Shown piece by piece: positions 49,120 to 59,299 of a stretch of DNA of 64,000 bases; the first letter of the stretch is position 1; every line of letters starts with the position of its first letter. The position numbers and the translations under genes are program-made. Where the stretch lies: the NCBI RefSeq assembly GCF_000739635.1, contig NZ_BATQ01000163.1, positions 1 through 64,000 on the forward strand, given 5' to 3'. The notes below the pieces were generated by a model that ran no database searches, was not told where the DNA came from, and saw only the letters and a program-made list of their open reading frames with translations. The stretch is from Verrucomicrobium sp. BvORR034. GTDB lineage: Bacteria > Verrucomicrobiota > Verrucomicrobiia > Verrucomicrobiales > Verrucomicrobiaceae.

Positions 49120-50166
49120 CTACTTCTCGTCAAGACCGGTGGTCACCCCACCATTGGCAATCTTGGACTTGAGCCGGGACCAGAAGTCGCCCTTCCCCGC
49201 ATTCGGATCCGCAGGGGGAGTGGGCAGCGTGCTGCCTGGAATAGTGGAGGGCCCCGGTGCACCAGGCGCTGGCGCGGTGGAAGCCGAGGTCGCCCCCGCG
49301 GCGGGTTTGCCAGCAGCTGGATAGCCGCTGCCTGGACCATTGATGACAGGGATGGTTAATCCGCGACCCGTGCGCGTGAATCCTCGGGAGGGCGCAACCC
49401 CAGAGGCGGTGTTCGCCGCAGAAGAAGTGGCTCCAGAAACACGCTCTTGAGCCTCCGTCAATTCACCCCCGTAAGGCGCAAACGTATTGATCGGCACATC
49501 GTACTTTTTGAAGTCGGAGGCCAGCTGGCGATGGGCATTGATGAAGGCCGTGGGACTGTGGTAGTTGGAATAGTCCTTGGCGAACTTGGAACGGTTCATC
49601 CCGATGGTGAGATTCTTCCGCACCTCAAGGTGGAGGTGAACCGGGTACATGCCGTTGTTCCCCCCCATGGTGCCCACAAGCTGGCCCTTCTCGATCATCT
49701 GTCCCACTTTGACCTTCCGTTCCAGAAGGTGTCCGTAGAGAGAGTCCACCATCTCAATTTTGCCGGTCACTTCGCGGAAGACGTGCCGGATGATGACCAC
49801 GTTTCCCCAGCCGACCTTGATATCCTCCGACTGCACCACGATCCCGCGCCCGATCGCGTAGATGGGATCCCCGAGGTCACTGTCTCCACCACCGGAGCCG
49901 TTCCAGTCTTCGCCGAGGTGCCCGTTGGGCCAGAATCCGCGGGCTTTGTAGTAGCCCGTGCCCTCTGGCTTGCCACAGGGGAAGTCGAATCCATCCGCCA
50001 ACTGACAGCGGACCGTGTCGAAGGCTGCGGCGGGCCCAGCCCCCAACAGAACCGTCATCATGGCCACGACTGCGAGCCAACCCAATACGGGTCCACGGGG
50101 CGGGTTCTGGTGCGGCAATAGGGTCGGACGACGGAGCATTCGGCTTGCGACAGTTTTAAGGATCAA
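49120..50166 (-). CDS. M23-family metallopeptidase (LytM/NlpD type)
   Basis: 348 residues. A signal peptide or anchor (WLAVVAMMTVLLGAGPAAA, about 29-48) precedes a peptidase domain whose zinc ligands are visible: HLGEDW (H and D of the HxxxD motif, about residues 82-87) and HLHLE (HxH, about 176-180). Between them lie GIVVQSEDIKVGWGNVVIIRH and MVDSLYGHLLERKVKVGQMIEKGQLVGTMGG. The domain is therefore complete and probably active against peptidoglycan cross-links. After about residue 210 the protein has a long Ala/Pro/Gly/Ser-rich region with only short structured pieces, probably a wall- or membrane-spanning linker. No amidase partner gene is in the same operon. The start is the ATG at 50166; Met10 is an alternative. 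Confidence 0.9.
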   Translation of the reverse strand: MILKTVASRMLRRPTLLPHQNPPRGPVLGWLAVVAMMTVLLGAGPAAAFDTVRCQLADGFDFPCGKPEGTGYYKARGFWPNGHLGEDWNGSGGGDSDLGDPIYAIGRGIVVQSEDIKVGWGNVVIIRHVFREVTGKIEMVDSLYGHLLERKVKVGQMIEKGQLVGTMGGNNGMYPVHLHLEVRKNLTIGMNRSKFAKDYSNYHSPTAFINAHRQLASDFKKYDVPINTFAPYGGELTEAQERVSGATSSAANTASGVAPSRGFTRTGRGLTIPVINGPGSGYPAAGKPAAGATSASTAPAPGAPGPSTIPGSTLPTPPADPNAGKGDFWSRLKSKIANGGVTTGLDEK

Positions 50167-50336
50167 TGCGTTGAAAAAGAGACTTCGGGCTGGCGGGGGA
50201 CGACACCGTAGCCGGGGTTGCGAGGATTGCCACGATCAAGTTGCATATGAAGCCAAGTTCACCGGCCGCCTGCTATTGAAGCTTGCGCATCCATGATCCT
50301 CCCCCATCATGCCCGGCTCATCCCCCCAACCTCACC

Positions 50337-51122
50337 ATGCCCGACTGGCTAACCGTCATCATTCTCGGCCTTATTGAAGGACTCACGGAGTTCATCCCAG
50401 TTTCCTCCACCGGTCACCTGCTGATCGCCCAGAAATGGCTCCCCCGGCAATCGGAGCTGTTCAACATTGTCATTCAGAGCGGAGCGGCCCTCGCCCTGGT
50501 CCCCCTCTTCTGGAAAAAGTTCAGCGGCATGGCCTTCGGCCTGGGCAAGGCTGAGAACCGTGACCTTCTCATGAAGCTGGGCACGGCTTTCCTGATTACC
50601 TGCGTAGCCGGCATGGCGATGAAAAAACTGGGATTGGAACTCCCCGAGGACGCCCGGCCAGTGGCCTGGGCCACATTGATCGGGGGGTTCGTCATCTTTG
50701 GGGTGGAAGCCTTCGGCAAGCGCCGTGTGCTTTCTGACTCGCTCACCTGGCCTATCGTCATCGGGGTGGCTGCCGGTCAGTTGATCGCAATGGTGTTCCC
50801 AGGAGCTTCCCGCTCCGGTGCCACGATCATGATCGCCCTCATGATGGGGCTGTCCCGCCCTGTGGCCACAGAGTTCTCCTTCCTGCTCGGCGTCCCAACC
50901 CTGCTGGCCGCAGGCGGTTATGAGATTCTGAAAGCCTTGAAGGATGGCGAGTTTGCCACCCTCAACTGGTTCCACGTGGGCTTGGGCTTCATCGCCGCCG
51001 CTGTTTCTGCTTTCGTGGTGGTGCGTTGGCTGATCCGCTTTGTCCAGAGTCACACCTTCAACGGCTTCGCCATCTACCGGGTCGTCCTCGGAGGGGTGCT
51101 GCTGCTCTGGCTGGCACGCTGA
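50337..51122 (+). CDS. uppP: Undecaprenyl-diphosphatase (BacA/UppP)
   Basis: 261 residues from MPDWLTVIILG. Both conserved motifs are present: EGLTEFIPVSSTGHLLI (about 13-29, with the catalytic Glu and Ser/Thr) and PGASRSGATIMIALM (about 157-171). Seven or eight TM segments are spread along the chain. It removes the terminal phosphate from undecaprenyl diphosphate to recycle the lipid carrier for cell-wall and surface polysaccharide synthesis. It lies divergent from the M23 gene and convergent with the PII gene. The longer reading from 50283 adds 18 Pro-rich residues and is rejected. Confidence 0.96.
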   Translation: MPDWLTVIILGLIEGLTEFIPVSSTGHLLIAQKWLPRQSELFNIVIQSGAALALVPLFWKKFSGMAFGLGKAENRDLLMKLGTAFLITCVAGMAMKKLGLELPEDARPVAWATLIGGFVIFGVEAFGKRRVLSDSLTWPIVIGVAAGQLIAMVFPGASRSGATIMIALMMGLSRPVATEFSFLLGVPTLLAAGGYEILKALKDGEFATLNWFHVGLGFIAAAVSAFVVVRWLIRFVQSHTFNGFAIYRVVLGGVLLLWLAR

Positions 51123-51130
51123 CCGTTACC

Positions 51131-51172
51131 ACGGCAAAAAATAAAACAGGCCCTCCAATGGGAGGGCCTGCG
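51131..51172 (-). terminator. Rho-independent terminator of the PII gene
   Basis: On the minus strand CAGGCCCTCC pairs with GGAGGGCCTG (51149-51171), followed by TTTTATTTTTTG. It is a strong terminator. The same hairpin also lies just behind uppP on the plus strand, but without a T-tract on that side. Confidence 0.8.
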
Positions 51173-51214
51173 GCTTGCAGGAGATTGGAATCGGCTCAGA
51201 GCCGATAGGGCAAA

Positions 51215-51598
<384 letters not shown>

Positions 51599-51654
51599 TC
51601 AAGCCAAAAGAATCATTGATTTTACGGACATCTTCCGTCACTGCCCCGCCCTTC

Positions 51655-52269
51655 ATGCACCTGCACTACCGAAGATTTGTTCTGCGCCTTTACAAGAGGT
51701 TCCGCCATCCGCGGAAGCTCAAGCAAAGCCGCCTTCGCAAATGGTTCGCGCTGCACTTTTTGGACAAGACAGTATGGAAACCCACCCGGCACAGTTTCGC
51801 CGGAGGTCTCGCGATCGGCCTGTTCGTGAACATGCTGATCATTCCCGGGCAAATGCCTCTCGCGGCGCTGCTGGCCGCTTTGTTCCGGGTCAACATCCCC
51901 ATCGCCATCGTGGCCTGCTGGATCAGCAATCCGGTCACCATGCCGCCCATTGCCTGGTGGGAAATCGAGTTTGGCAACTGGTTGAGCCACACGCTTCATC
52001 TCGGCACCCCTCCCCCGTTGGACTGGAAGGATCTCAAACGCATCCTGAACGAGGCGACGGGATTCTGGAACTTCTTTGCTCAACTCAAGCCGTGGGCCGC
52101 CTCACTCTACATCGGCGGCTCGGTCGCCGGGGTGGTGCTCGCTTTCGCTGGCTATGCGGTGGCCTTCGTCCTGTGGGACCTGCTGCTCACACTGACTCAC
52201 CGTCGAGTGAAGGACGACGATGACGAAAACGATGGCGGGCCGGGGAATCCTGAGGGCCGCCGGTCATAA
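51655..52269 (+). CDS. DUF2062-family membrane protein
   Basis: 204 residues from MHLHYRRFVLRLYKRF. The basic N-terminus (KRFRHPRKLKQSRLRKWF) is followed by the DUF2062 signature: SFAGGLAIGLFVNMLIIPGQMPLAALLAALFRVNIPIAIVACWISNPVTMPPIAWWEIEFGNWL, in which the ISNPxTxPP motif lies between two TM segments. A third hydrophobic segment (ASLYIGGSVAGVVLAFAGYAVAFVLWDLLL, about 150-180) is near the C-terminus. The end is acidic (DDDDENDGG). The function of the family is not established. Divergent from the PII gene; 85 bp from the amidase gene, possibly in one transcript. Confidence 0.88.
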   Translation: MHLHYRRFVLRLYKRFRHPRKLKQSRLRKWFALHFLDKTVWKPTRHSFAGGLAIGLFVNMLIIPGQMPLAALLAALFRVNIPIAIVACWISNPVTMPPIAWWEIEFGNWLSHTLHLGTPPPLDWKDLKRILNEATGFWNFFAQLKPWAASLYIGGSVAGVVLAFAGYAVAFVLWDLLLTLTHRRVKDDDDENDGGPGNPEGRRS

Positions 52270-52353
52270 ATCTCCACCCCTACATTCCATTCCGGTGATA
52301 AGCCCCCCTTGTCACACGGTGAGGATGCGTTACATCTATGGATATTACACTCC

Positions 52354-53079
52354 ATGAGATTACTTCCCCCTCTTCTCTGTCTGGCGGTGCTGATTGCCGT
52401 CCTCCTGGGCTGTGAGAGCACCAGCCCCCGCGTGACTGGCTGGGAGGGACGGCTGGGTCCGGTGCCGGTGGAACGGAAGGTATTGCCAGTAGGGATGCTG
52501 CAGGAAGTTCGCCTACAGCAGGACATGATCACCAAAGGCACGGCCGGTCGTAAGACCTTCCGGCGCATGAATCCGCAGTTCATCACCATCCACTCCACTC
52601 AGAACTACACGGGTAATGCCTACAACCATGCCCTGGCGCTCAAAAGAGGAGCGTTGCGCGCACCCAAGCGCAGAGGCGGCAACCGCATCGGTTTCTTGAC
52701 CTGGCACTTCACCGTGCAGGACAACGTGGCCATCCAGCACCTGCCCACCAATGAACAGGGGGAACACGCCGACTTTGACGGGCCGGGCAACAACTACAGC
52801 ATCGGCATCGAGATGTGTGAACATCGTGGCAACGATCTGGCTCGCACGATCGATAACACCGCCAAGCTGACCGCCTTCCTCATGATGGAACACCAGATTC
52901 CCCTGCGGAACGTCGTTCCCCACTATCACTGGCCCCGGCACGGGCTGACCCCGCCCAACAAGAACTGTCCACATTTCCTGCTCGACAACGGGCGGCCGGG
53001 TCGGAACTGGCGCTGGTTCTTGAGTCGGGTGGAGGCGCATTACTCCCGCCTCGTACCCGGACCAGTGCCAAGGATCTAG
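52354..53079 (+). CDS. N-acetylmuramoyl-L-alanine amidase (Ami_2), lipoprotein
   Basis: 241 residues from MRLLPPLLCLA. The lipoprotein signal ends at LLGC (about residue 20). The amidase_2 domain (about 60-235) shows ITIHSTQNYTGNAYNHA with the first zinc His, TWHFTVQDNVAIQHLPTNEQGEHADFDGPGNNYSIGIEMCEHRGND (the substrate-binding loop), VVPHYHWPRHG with the second His, and NKNCPHFLLD with a Cys as third ligand, as in T7 lysozyme-type amidases. It should cut the bond between N-acetylmuramic acid and the stem peptide at the outer membrane or periplasm. The gene ends 4 bp inside the convergent cysteine-desulfurase gene, with no room for a terminator. Confidence 0.9.
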   Translation: MRLLPPLLCLAVLIAVLLGCESTSPRVTGWEGRLGPVPVERKVLPVGMLQEVRLQQDMITKGTAGRKTFRRMNPQFITIHSTQNYTGNAYNHALALKRGALRAPKRRGGNRIGFLTWHFTVQDNVAIQHLPTNEQGEHADFDGPGNNYSIGIEMCEHRGNDLARTIDNTAKLTAFLMMEHQIPLRNVVPHYHWPRHGLTPPNKNCPHFLLDNGRPGRNWRWFLSRVEAHYSRLVPGPVPRI

Positions 53080-54248
53080 GCGCTCATCTTGACGAGTCCC
53101 TCAACATTGAGGGACTTCAGTTTTGCGACACACTCGATCACCCTTTCCGCCGCCAGGACGGCTTCTTCTGCGGTGTTCATGCGGGAGAAGGAGAACCGCA
53201 AGGTACCACGCAGGCGATCCTCCGTAAAGCCCATGGCGCAAAGTACGTGGGAGGGACGCAGCGTTTCAGCGTGACACGCGGATCCTTCCGAGCACGCAAC
53301 TCCACGGTCATCAAGAAGGATCAAAAGCCCGGCGGCATCCAGTCCCGGGAAGTAAAGACTGGAGGTGCCTGGGACACGAAATTCGCGACTGCCATTGACC
53401 TCCGTGCCGGGGACTTCAGCCAGGATGCGCTGCTCAAAGGTATCCCTCATGGCGGCCACCTTGGCCCCTCCGTCGTCGCACAAATGCTCAAGCATCAGTT
53501 CGGCAGCCTTGCCCAATCCCACAATGTGCGGCACGTTTTCCGTTCCAGAGCGTCGGCCAAACTCCTGACCACCTCCAAGCATCCATGGGCGAAAGCGCAC
53601 CCGCTTGCTGATAAAGAGCGCCCCGATGCCCTTGGGCGCATGAAATTTGTGCCCGCTGAGGCTGAGGTAGTCCACCGGCACCTTCTTGACGGACACCGGG
53701 ATCTTGCCCACGGCCTGCACGGCATCGCTATGGAACATGGCTCCGTTGGAATGAACCAGTTCCGCAGACTCCTCGATCGGGCCGATCACCCCTGTCTCAT
53801 TGTTCGCCCACATCATGCTCACCAGCGCCGTTTGACCGGAACGTGTACAGCTTTTCAGCTCCCGAATCATGGGCACCCCTTCTCTGCTCACATCCAGATA
53901 ACTGGCGGAACGCCCTTCCTCCGTCCAACGGCGGGCCGGCTCAAGGACGGAGGGGTGTTCCGTCTTGAAGATGATCAAGTGGGTCTTGCGCGGCTGTTGC
54001 AAAGTCAGGGCCGATGCCAGCGCGGCATTGTTGGCCTCGGTGCCCCCGCTGGTAAAGATCAGCTCGTTGGGTTCACAATCGATGAGTGCGGCAACCTGCT
54101 CCCGGGCATGTTCCACCGCCTTGTGCACGAATCTGCCTCCCGCATGCCCGGAGGAAGGGTTGGCAAAATGCTTCGTCAGGAACGGCATCATGGCCTCAAC
54201 CACCCGTGGATCGGTCTGGGTGGTTGCATTCGAGTCGAGATAAATCAT
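53076..54248 (-). CDS. Cysteine desulfurase (NifS/IscS family)
   Basis: 390 residues from MIYLDSNATTQTDPRVVEAM; the longer reading is rejected because the family always begins with this strand. Motifs: NATTQ at the N-terminus; TSGGTEANNAAL (PLP phosphate site); SLSGHKFHAPKGIGALF with the Schiff-base Lys (about 205); and GVACSEGSACHAETLRPSHVL with the catalytic Cys on its flexible loop (about 322-342). It removes sulfur from cysteine for Fe-S clusters or tRNA thiolation. No iscU or suf gene is adjacent. Its 3' end overlaps the amidase gene end by 4 bp, tail to tail. Confidence 0.95.
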   Translation of the reverse strand: MIYLDSNATTQTDPRVVEAMMPFLTKHFANPSSGHAGGRFVHKAVEHAREQVAALIDCEPNELIFTSGGTEANNAALASALTLQQPRKTHLIIFKTEHPSVLEPARRWTEEGRSASYLDVSREGVPMIRELKSCTRSGQTALVSMMWANNETGVIGPIEESAELVHSNGAMFHSDAVQAVGKIPVSVKKVPVDYLSLSGHKFHAPKGIGALFISKRVRFRPWMLGGGQEFGRRSGTENVPHIVGLGKAAELMLEHLCDDGGAKVAAMRDTFEQRILAEVPGTEVNGSREFRVPGTSSLYFPGLDAAGLLILLDDRGVACSEGSACHAETLRPSHVLCAMGFTEDRLRGTLRFSFSRMNTAEEAVLAAERVIECVAKLKSLNVEGLVKMSA

Positions 54249-54375
54249 AGGCCCATCTTCCCCCAGAGGAGGATACGTGGGCAAGTGAAATACGGAGGCG
54301 GTTGGGTCACCTCGTGTTGGAGAGCAGCAGTGAATCAAGACAGCAAGAGCTTCTCAATTGCGCCGCTGCCTTCGG

Positions 54376-57300
54376 CTACGGCAGGAACCGCTTGCTGTGG
54401 ATGACGCGGAATCGGTACAAGGTATCCAGCGGAGCATAGTCGGCCGCGGAAGCAGACTTCGTTGCGTAGTCTTGGAGACGGGAATCTTCTGGATCAATGT
54501 AACGCTCCAACACGGTCGAGCCGCGGGTCTCTGACACCATCAGGTCGTTGGTCTCATTCCACTTGGCCCAGGCATCCGGGCTGTCTCCACGACTGCGCCC
54601 CGCCTGCCGGAGTGCCTGCACGCGGTAGTGCACCGTATAGGTGTTGGACTTGGTAGTGAGGCGTGGATACAGCGTCGCGTACGGACGCTCTTTCATATTG
54701 TCCCCCGTGAGAGTGTTGGTCGTGTTCCAGTACGTGGCCATGTTTGCCAAAGCCGCCCCCTGCGGCACGAGATAGAGGTCGCAGAGTTCCGAGGGAGCCT
54801 TGAAGATATCATTGGCAGTGAACCGGGTCTTGAACTGCTCCAGCGTCTGGGCAGCATCAATTTCCAACCGGAAGTTGGTGGCAGTGCCAGTTTTGTAGTT
54901 GTTGGCATTTGTCACAGGCACAGCCGCCACCCTCTCGCTGCGCAACAAGGCTCTCAGCCCCGTGCTCCGCTCGATGTAAGTGAAAGGCATGATCTGGTAG
55001 TTCATGTTGATCTTGCCAGCAGTGGAGAAAGGCTCGCTGATTGCATAGGGCTCCACTACAGGCATCCAGAACAGATCAAGCAGCAGGTGATCCTTGGGCG
55101 ACTGAGCCCCCACATGAGTCGCCACTCCCGTGTTGGGACAGAACAGCAAAGTACGCCAGGGGACGTTGGCCTTCACCTGAGTGGGCAATGAACCAAACAT
55201 CACCGGGGACATCACCTGGCGATTGGGGGAGAAGAAAGTAGGCCCCGCTGTCTCATGCCGCTCTGTGTAGGAAAAGTATGGGATGGCGTCTGCAGCCCCG
55301 TCATACGCACTGCCTTCATCTGGTTTGTTTATGTACGCCCCGTCCGGCACGGGTCCCAGGCCATTGTCGAAATCTCCGGAGTCGCTGCTCCATGGGCCGC
55401 CGTCTGCATCCGCCCGGAAGGGAACGTCAGGGCGCCGGCTGCTGGCATAGGCTGCGGACTTCACCAGCTTGCCCGTCATGGTGGCACCATAGATCATGTC
55501 CGAGCCCAGCACCTCCGTCATGGAGTGGGCGAGCAACTTGGAGGTGTCGTTGTAGTACTGGTGGGGCTTGAAGATTCCCTCAGGCACATCACGCTGGGCT
55601 GCAATCAACCGGTAGTCCCCGTGAAATGGCACCAGAGTGCGCACTGTGTCATATTTTCGGATGGGGTTGCCACTCGCCTCCCCACCACCGGCCGGATTGG
55701 TGTTGCGCCCCGGTTCCTCACCTACGTAGTAGATGCGGCCGTAGTTCGGCGCGGGAGCTCCTGAGATGGCTCCATCACGGGAGAAGGTCCACCAGTTACG
55801 GGCCTCAGTCACGGAGTTGTTGGTGTGCATCCAAGTCTGGCCGGAACTGGCCCCATCGATGGCCAGTTGCGGCGCGGGGAACTCTGTCACAGAGGTATGC
55901 CCGGTGAAATTCATGTGCAGGGATTGAACCAACTGGGTGGAGTTCACGGTGCCGGTTCCGCCTGCATAGATGTTGATCGTGATGGGCCCGGAGGCCTCCA
56001 GGAACATGCGTCCTGCGGCCCCAGGCTTGATGGTGACCGGGGCACTGACAAAGGGATAGGTGTTGTCCATGTTCGTGGAGTTGCCATCCTTGGCCATGTT
56101 CCCCCTCGCTGGCAGCCCACGTCCTCGCATGTGGGTACGGAAGCCGCCAAGCCCGCCCCAACCGCGACCATGAATGGTGCCGGCGGAAGTCTGGGTGATG
56201 TGCATGCGCGCCGTGGCAGGAAACCCCATCGGTTGGGCAGCCCCGTCTGCCGCTCCTTTGAGGGACAGGAGGTTCAACCCCACCACCTCAATCTGGATGT
56301 CCCGGCAGAGGGCTGTCCAGCCATGCGCCGCGGAGAATAGTTCGAGGAGCAACAATGCCTCAACCCGTTTTTCGCTGTTCGCGAGGGGCTGCACCAGCGT
56401 GCGGTTCGCAGTCTTGTTGCTCGCCACCTTGGCCACATTGGTGGCATCCGCCTGCGCGGGATCACCGCTCCCGTCTGCGGTACAGATGAAGTGCAGCCCC
56501 ACCTCGGAAAGCGTGTCGAAGCGGCCAAAGCCCATCGTGCTCTTGGTCAAGTCTCCGGGGTTGGAGGGATCCGGCCGGTAGATCGGAGCGGCCTGTCCAT
56601 GACCCGCCACCCCGCTGGATTCACCAGAACGTCCTTTGGTGAACTGCTTTCCTTTTGTGGGATAGCTCCACGGCAGCGATTGCGGCTCGATGCTGTCGTC
56701 AAAGAGGTTGGTGGAACGGATGTAGTCGAAAATCTCGGTGAGAATCTGATCGCGATCCAGCGGGTACTTCTGGTCAAACTTGCCGCCAAACCCGGGAATG
56801 TCGCGCGAGGTGAGATTCTGGAGATAGGTGTACAGCTCGACATTGCGAGGAATTGCCGCGAGGTCTGAAGTCACGGAGAGCGGGTCATTGCGCTTGAAGA
56901 AGTACTCTTTGGTCACTCCAGCCATCCGGTACTGCGAGCAGAAGGCGATGAGTTCATCAAAGGGACTGCGATACTTGGCGGCAGGAGTGTTCGTGAGCGC
57001 ATGAACAGGCCAGATCGAGACCCGCGGGGTGTTGAAGAGAGTCACCTCTGGTGCCCGGCTGTGAGCGGTGAGGAAGAACCGGCTGCGCTCCAGCAGAGGT
57101 TTCAGCACCGTCCTGTCCATGCCGGCTTGAGTGCTGCGGTCTGGATTGTAAATCAGCTCATCCACGGAGGCATACAGTCGGTCCGTGTCCAGCAGCACCT
57201 TGCCGGGTGCCCACACCGTGCCCCCTTTGGATCCTCCGAACTGAGCACGTGGAGCGATCAAGCCGATCTGCTCACGCGTGAGGCTGGGGATGACCGCGCT

Positions 57301-58236
57301 GAGATAAGTGGTGGCTGGATGCCCCGGATAACGCTGGTACTCAAGCTGCGCCGGCTGGCGCAGGGCGAGCTTGTTCTTTTCAAAGTCTGTAAACAGATGC
57401 GGCACATCCCAGTAGGAACCCGGCTCCGTGGCGGGAAGCGCCCACTCGTCGCCAGCCGCGGTGTTGATGTTTACCTTGCTGGTCTCATCGTCCGTCCAGA
57501 AGGCCACACGGCCCACGATGGGATTTCTCTTGGATGGGGACTTCGCGGTTCCAGGAGCCCACGTCACCTCGGACGCCGTACTGCCAGAAGGGCCCGTGAG
57601 GGTGCCGTCCTGCAACACATAGAGCCACCTCACCGGCATCGGTGCGGGGTTGTCCTCAGCGCCGGTGCCTTTCACAGGGGCACTGGTGATGGCAAACCCC
57701 TGGGTGACTGGCGCAACCGTTGCCGCGGTGGGATCCATGATGGGGTAGAGCCGGGTGCCAGACAGATTTTTCACCGGCAGGTTGAGATCCGTGTACAAGG
57801 CAGGAAGGGTGTGCCAGTTGGCCGGCACGTCGGTCGCAGGAGAAAAGGCCCCATCCGCTGGAGTCCAGCTCATGCGTTCGGCGGAGTAGAGTTTGTAGTA
57901 GGCCAGTGGGGCGCTGGAGGCTCCGCTGCTGGTGCCGCTGGCGACGCCGTAGGTACGGATCATGCCCGGTTGAGACGCCCACGCGATGTTTGAGCCCCGT
58001 GTCGTGGCGTCCCGGATCTGGGCCATCACGATGTTGGTCGCGGTCTCCGCCAGCTCACGCCCCCTTGTCCCGTTGTCTGCGAAACGGGAGGCCTTGGTCT
58101 CCGTGGTCACGCTGCCGAAGAAGGCGAGAATGAGCGCACTGAGAAGTACGAGGAAACTCAAAACAAGCACCAGCGCCATGCCCTTGCGACGGCGCAGGGC
58201 GGACAGCACGCGGGGAGGAGGAAGAAACCACTGCAT
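54376..58236 (-). CDS. Verru_Chthon cassette protein A (TIGR02600-type)
   Basis: 1286 residues, by far the largest member. The N-terminus resembles a type IV pilin or PilX-type minor pseudopilin (RRRKGMALVLVLSFLVLLSALILAFFGSVTTETKASRFADNGTRGRELAETATNIVMAQIRDAT). One TM occupies about residues 19-42, and the rest is a huge extracytoplasmic region with long beta-rich and low-charge segments (for example TVRTLVPFHGDYRLIAAQRDVPEGIFKPHQYYN and SEPFSTAGKINMNYQIMPFTYIERSTGLRALLRSERVAAVPV). The four-gene D-B-C-A set matches the Verru_Chthon cassette found in Verrucomicrobium and Chthoniobacter; the TIGR number is from memory. It is probably a giant pilin-like surface component or adhesin assembled by a type II/IV machinery encoded elsewhere. 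Confidence 0.88.
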   Translation of the reverse strand: MQWFLPPPRVLSALRRRKGMALVLVLSFLVLLSALILAFFGSVTTETKASRFADNGTRGRELAETATNIVMAQIRDATTRGSNIAWASQPGMIRTYGVASGTSSGASSAPLAYYKLYSAERMSWTPADGAFSPATDVPANWHTLPALYTDLNLPVKNLSGTRLYPIMDPTAATVAPVTQGFAITSAPVKGTGAEDNPAPMPVRWLYVLQDGTLTGPSGSTASEVTWAPGTAKSPSKRNPIVGRVAFWTDDETSKVNINTAAGDEWALPATEPGSYWDVPHLFTDFEKNKLALRQPAQLEYQRYPGHPATTYLSAVIPSLTREQIGLIAPRAQFGGSKGGTVWAPGKVLLDTDRLYASVDELIYNPDRSTQAGMDRTVLKPLLERSRFFLTAHSRAPEVTLFNTPRVSIWPVHALTNTPAAKYRSPFDELIAFCSQYRMAGVTKEYFFKRNDPLSVTSDLAAIPRNVELYTYLQNLTSRDIPGFGGKFDQKYPLDRDQILTEIFDYIRSTNLFDDSIEPQSLPWSYPTKGKQFTKGRSGESSGVAGHGQAAPIYRPDPSNPGDLTKSTMGFGRFDTLSEVGLHFICTADGSGDPAQADATNVAKVASNKTANRTLVQPLANSEKRVEALLLLELFSAAHGWTALCRDIQIEVVGLNLLSLKGAADGAAQPMGFPATARMHITQTSAGTIHGRGWGGLGGFRTHMRGRGLPARGNMAKDGNSTNMDNTYPFVSAPVTIKPGAAGRMFLEASGPITINIYAGGTGTVNSTQLVQSLHMNFTGHTSVTEFPAPQLAIDGASSGQTWMHTNNSVTEARNWWTFSRDGAISGAPAPNYGRIYYVGEEPGRNTNPAGGGEASGNPIRKYDTVRTLVPFHGDYRLIAAQRDVPEGIFKPHQYYNDTSKLLAHSMTEVLGSDMIYGATMTGKLVKSAAYASSRRPDVPFRADADGGPWSSDSGDFDNGLGPVPDGAYINKPDEGSAYDGAADAIPYFSYTERHETAGPTFFSPNRQVMSPVMFGSLPTQVKANVPWRTLLFCPNTGVATHVGAQSPKDHLLLDLFWMPVVEPYAISEPFSTAGKINMNYQIMPFTYIERSTGLRALLRSERVAAVPVTNANNYKTGTATNFRLEIDAAQTLEQFKTRFTANDIFKAPSELCDLYLVPQGAALANMATYWNTTNTLTGDNMKERPYATLYPRLTTKSNTYTVHYRVQALRQAGRSRGDSPDAWAKWNETNDLMVSETRGSTVLERYIDPEDSRLQDYATKSASAADYAPLDTLYRFRVIHSKRFLP

Positions 58237-58267
58237 GGAACGAAGAGGGGGTTGTCTAAACGTGAGA

Positions 58268-59299
58268 CTAGTTGGCCTGTTCGCGGCTCCACCTGGCGCC
58301 TCGCAGGCTGACTTCCGTGGCGAACACCCGGTAGTTGACTTTCATGCTGGCCAGGGTGGTCTCCAGGGTCTGCAAATCGCTTTTCCGGCGAGCCGGGGTG
58401 GCATCCTTGAACAAGGTGGCAAGGCCAAAGTCCGGCGGGGTGGATCCTTGCTCAAGCCGCACTGCAGACGGCTCATCAATGGCGACCATGATCACTTCCA
58501 CCACCGGGGGCAGCTGATGACGACTGTTCAACTCCGCACCCGATGCTGCCTGGCCCACCGTGGTCGAGTCGTAGGCATAGTTGGGTGAAAGACGGTTGCC
58601 GTTAGGATCCACACGCAGATCTCCCACCGGCCCCTGGGAAGGCAGCTTGGGCAAGAAGGTCAGGCAGATGATGTTGCTGGCAATGACGTGGGAGTTGGAG
58701 CCACCCGCGGCGGTCTGAAGCCACTGGTTGGGCTGCTGGTACACCTTGAGATTTTCGGTTGGCTCCATGAACTCCATGAGACGGAAGCGATGCCGCTTCG
58801 TCCCCGGCATGTAGGCGGGCCGGTCCGAGTCCTCCCGGAACTCAAGGTAGTAGCCCCAGGTGTTGATGAGGCTTTCCAGCCCTGCGTTGTCGGAGGTTTG
58901 AGTGAACCCGAGGGGAGCCTGAAAAAAGAGCGCCTGGGATGGAAATGTCGAGGCAGATCCACCGACGAGTGCCGAGGCGTCGCCCGCCTGAAACCGAAGT
59001 TCCGACTGGCGGCCGTAAGTGGCGGGCACAAAGGTGGCGGGGTCGGATGCCTTTCGCGAGGAGCCGTCCGCCGCGTAGTAGTCGTAGTAAGTGTTAAGCG
59101 TCGCCTGGGCAAGATTGCGGCTGATGGACTCAAACGCGTTGCGAGCCTCCCGGAACTGGTTGGACTTGCCCGTGGTGTCCCTCCATACAGCGCTGGTCTG
59201 CCCGGTGATGGTGACCATCACAATCATGAGGATCGAGACGATGGTCATGGAAACCAGCAACTCAAGGAGCGTAAAGGCGCGGCATTTCATGGTCGTCAT
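58268..59299 (-). CDS. Verru_Chthon cassette protein C (pseudopilin-like)
   Basis: 343 residues. The N-terminus CRAFTLLELLVSMTIVSILMIVMVTITGQ is a prepilin-type cleavage/methylation segment, with AF in place of the usual GF; residue +5 is Glu (TLLEL). The large globular C-terminus (about 60-340) has many beta strands and the segments SELRFQAGDASALVGG, WGYYLEFREDSDRPAYMPGTKRHRFRLMEFMEP and VIMVAIDEPSAVRLEQ. Such large pseudopilins often cap a pilus or pseudopilus. The start overlaps the end of the cassette-B gene by 4 bp (ATGA), so the genes are translationally coupled. Met4 is an alternative start. Confidence 0.88.
   Translation of the reverse strand: MTTMKCRAFTLLELLVSMTIVSILMIVMVTITGQTSAVWRDTTGKSNQFREARNAFESISRNLAQATLNTYYDYYAADGSSRKASDPATFVPATYGRQSELRFQAGDASALVGGSASTFPSQALFFQAPLGFTQTSDNAGLESLINTWGYYLEFREDSDRPAYMPGTKRHRFRLMEFMEPTENLKVYQQPNQWLQTAAGGSNSHVIASNIICLTFLPKLPSQGPVGDLRVDPNGNRLSPNYAYDSTTVGQAASGAELNSRHQLPPVVEVIMVAIDEPSAVRLEQGSTPPDFGLATLFKDATPARRKSDLQTLETTLASMKVNYRVFATEVSLRGARWSREQAN

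Noticed and set aside
57001-57993. 330-residue plus-strand reading
   Set aside because: Antisense shadow of the Verru_Chthon A gene.
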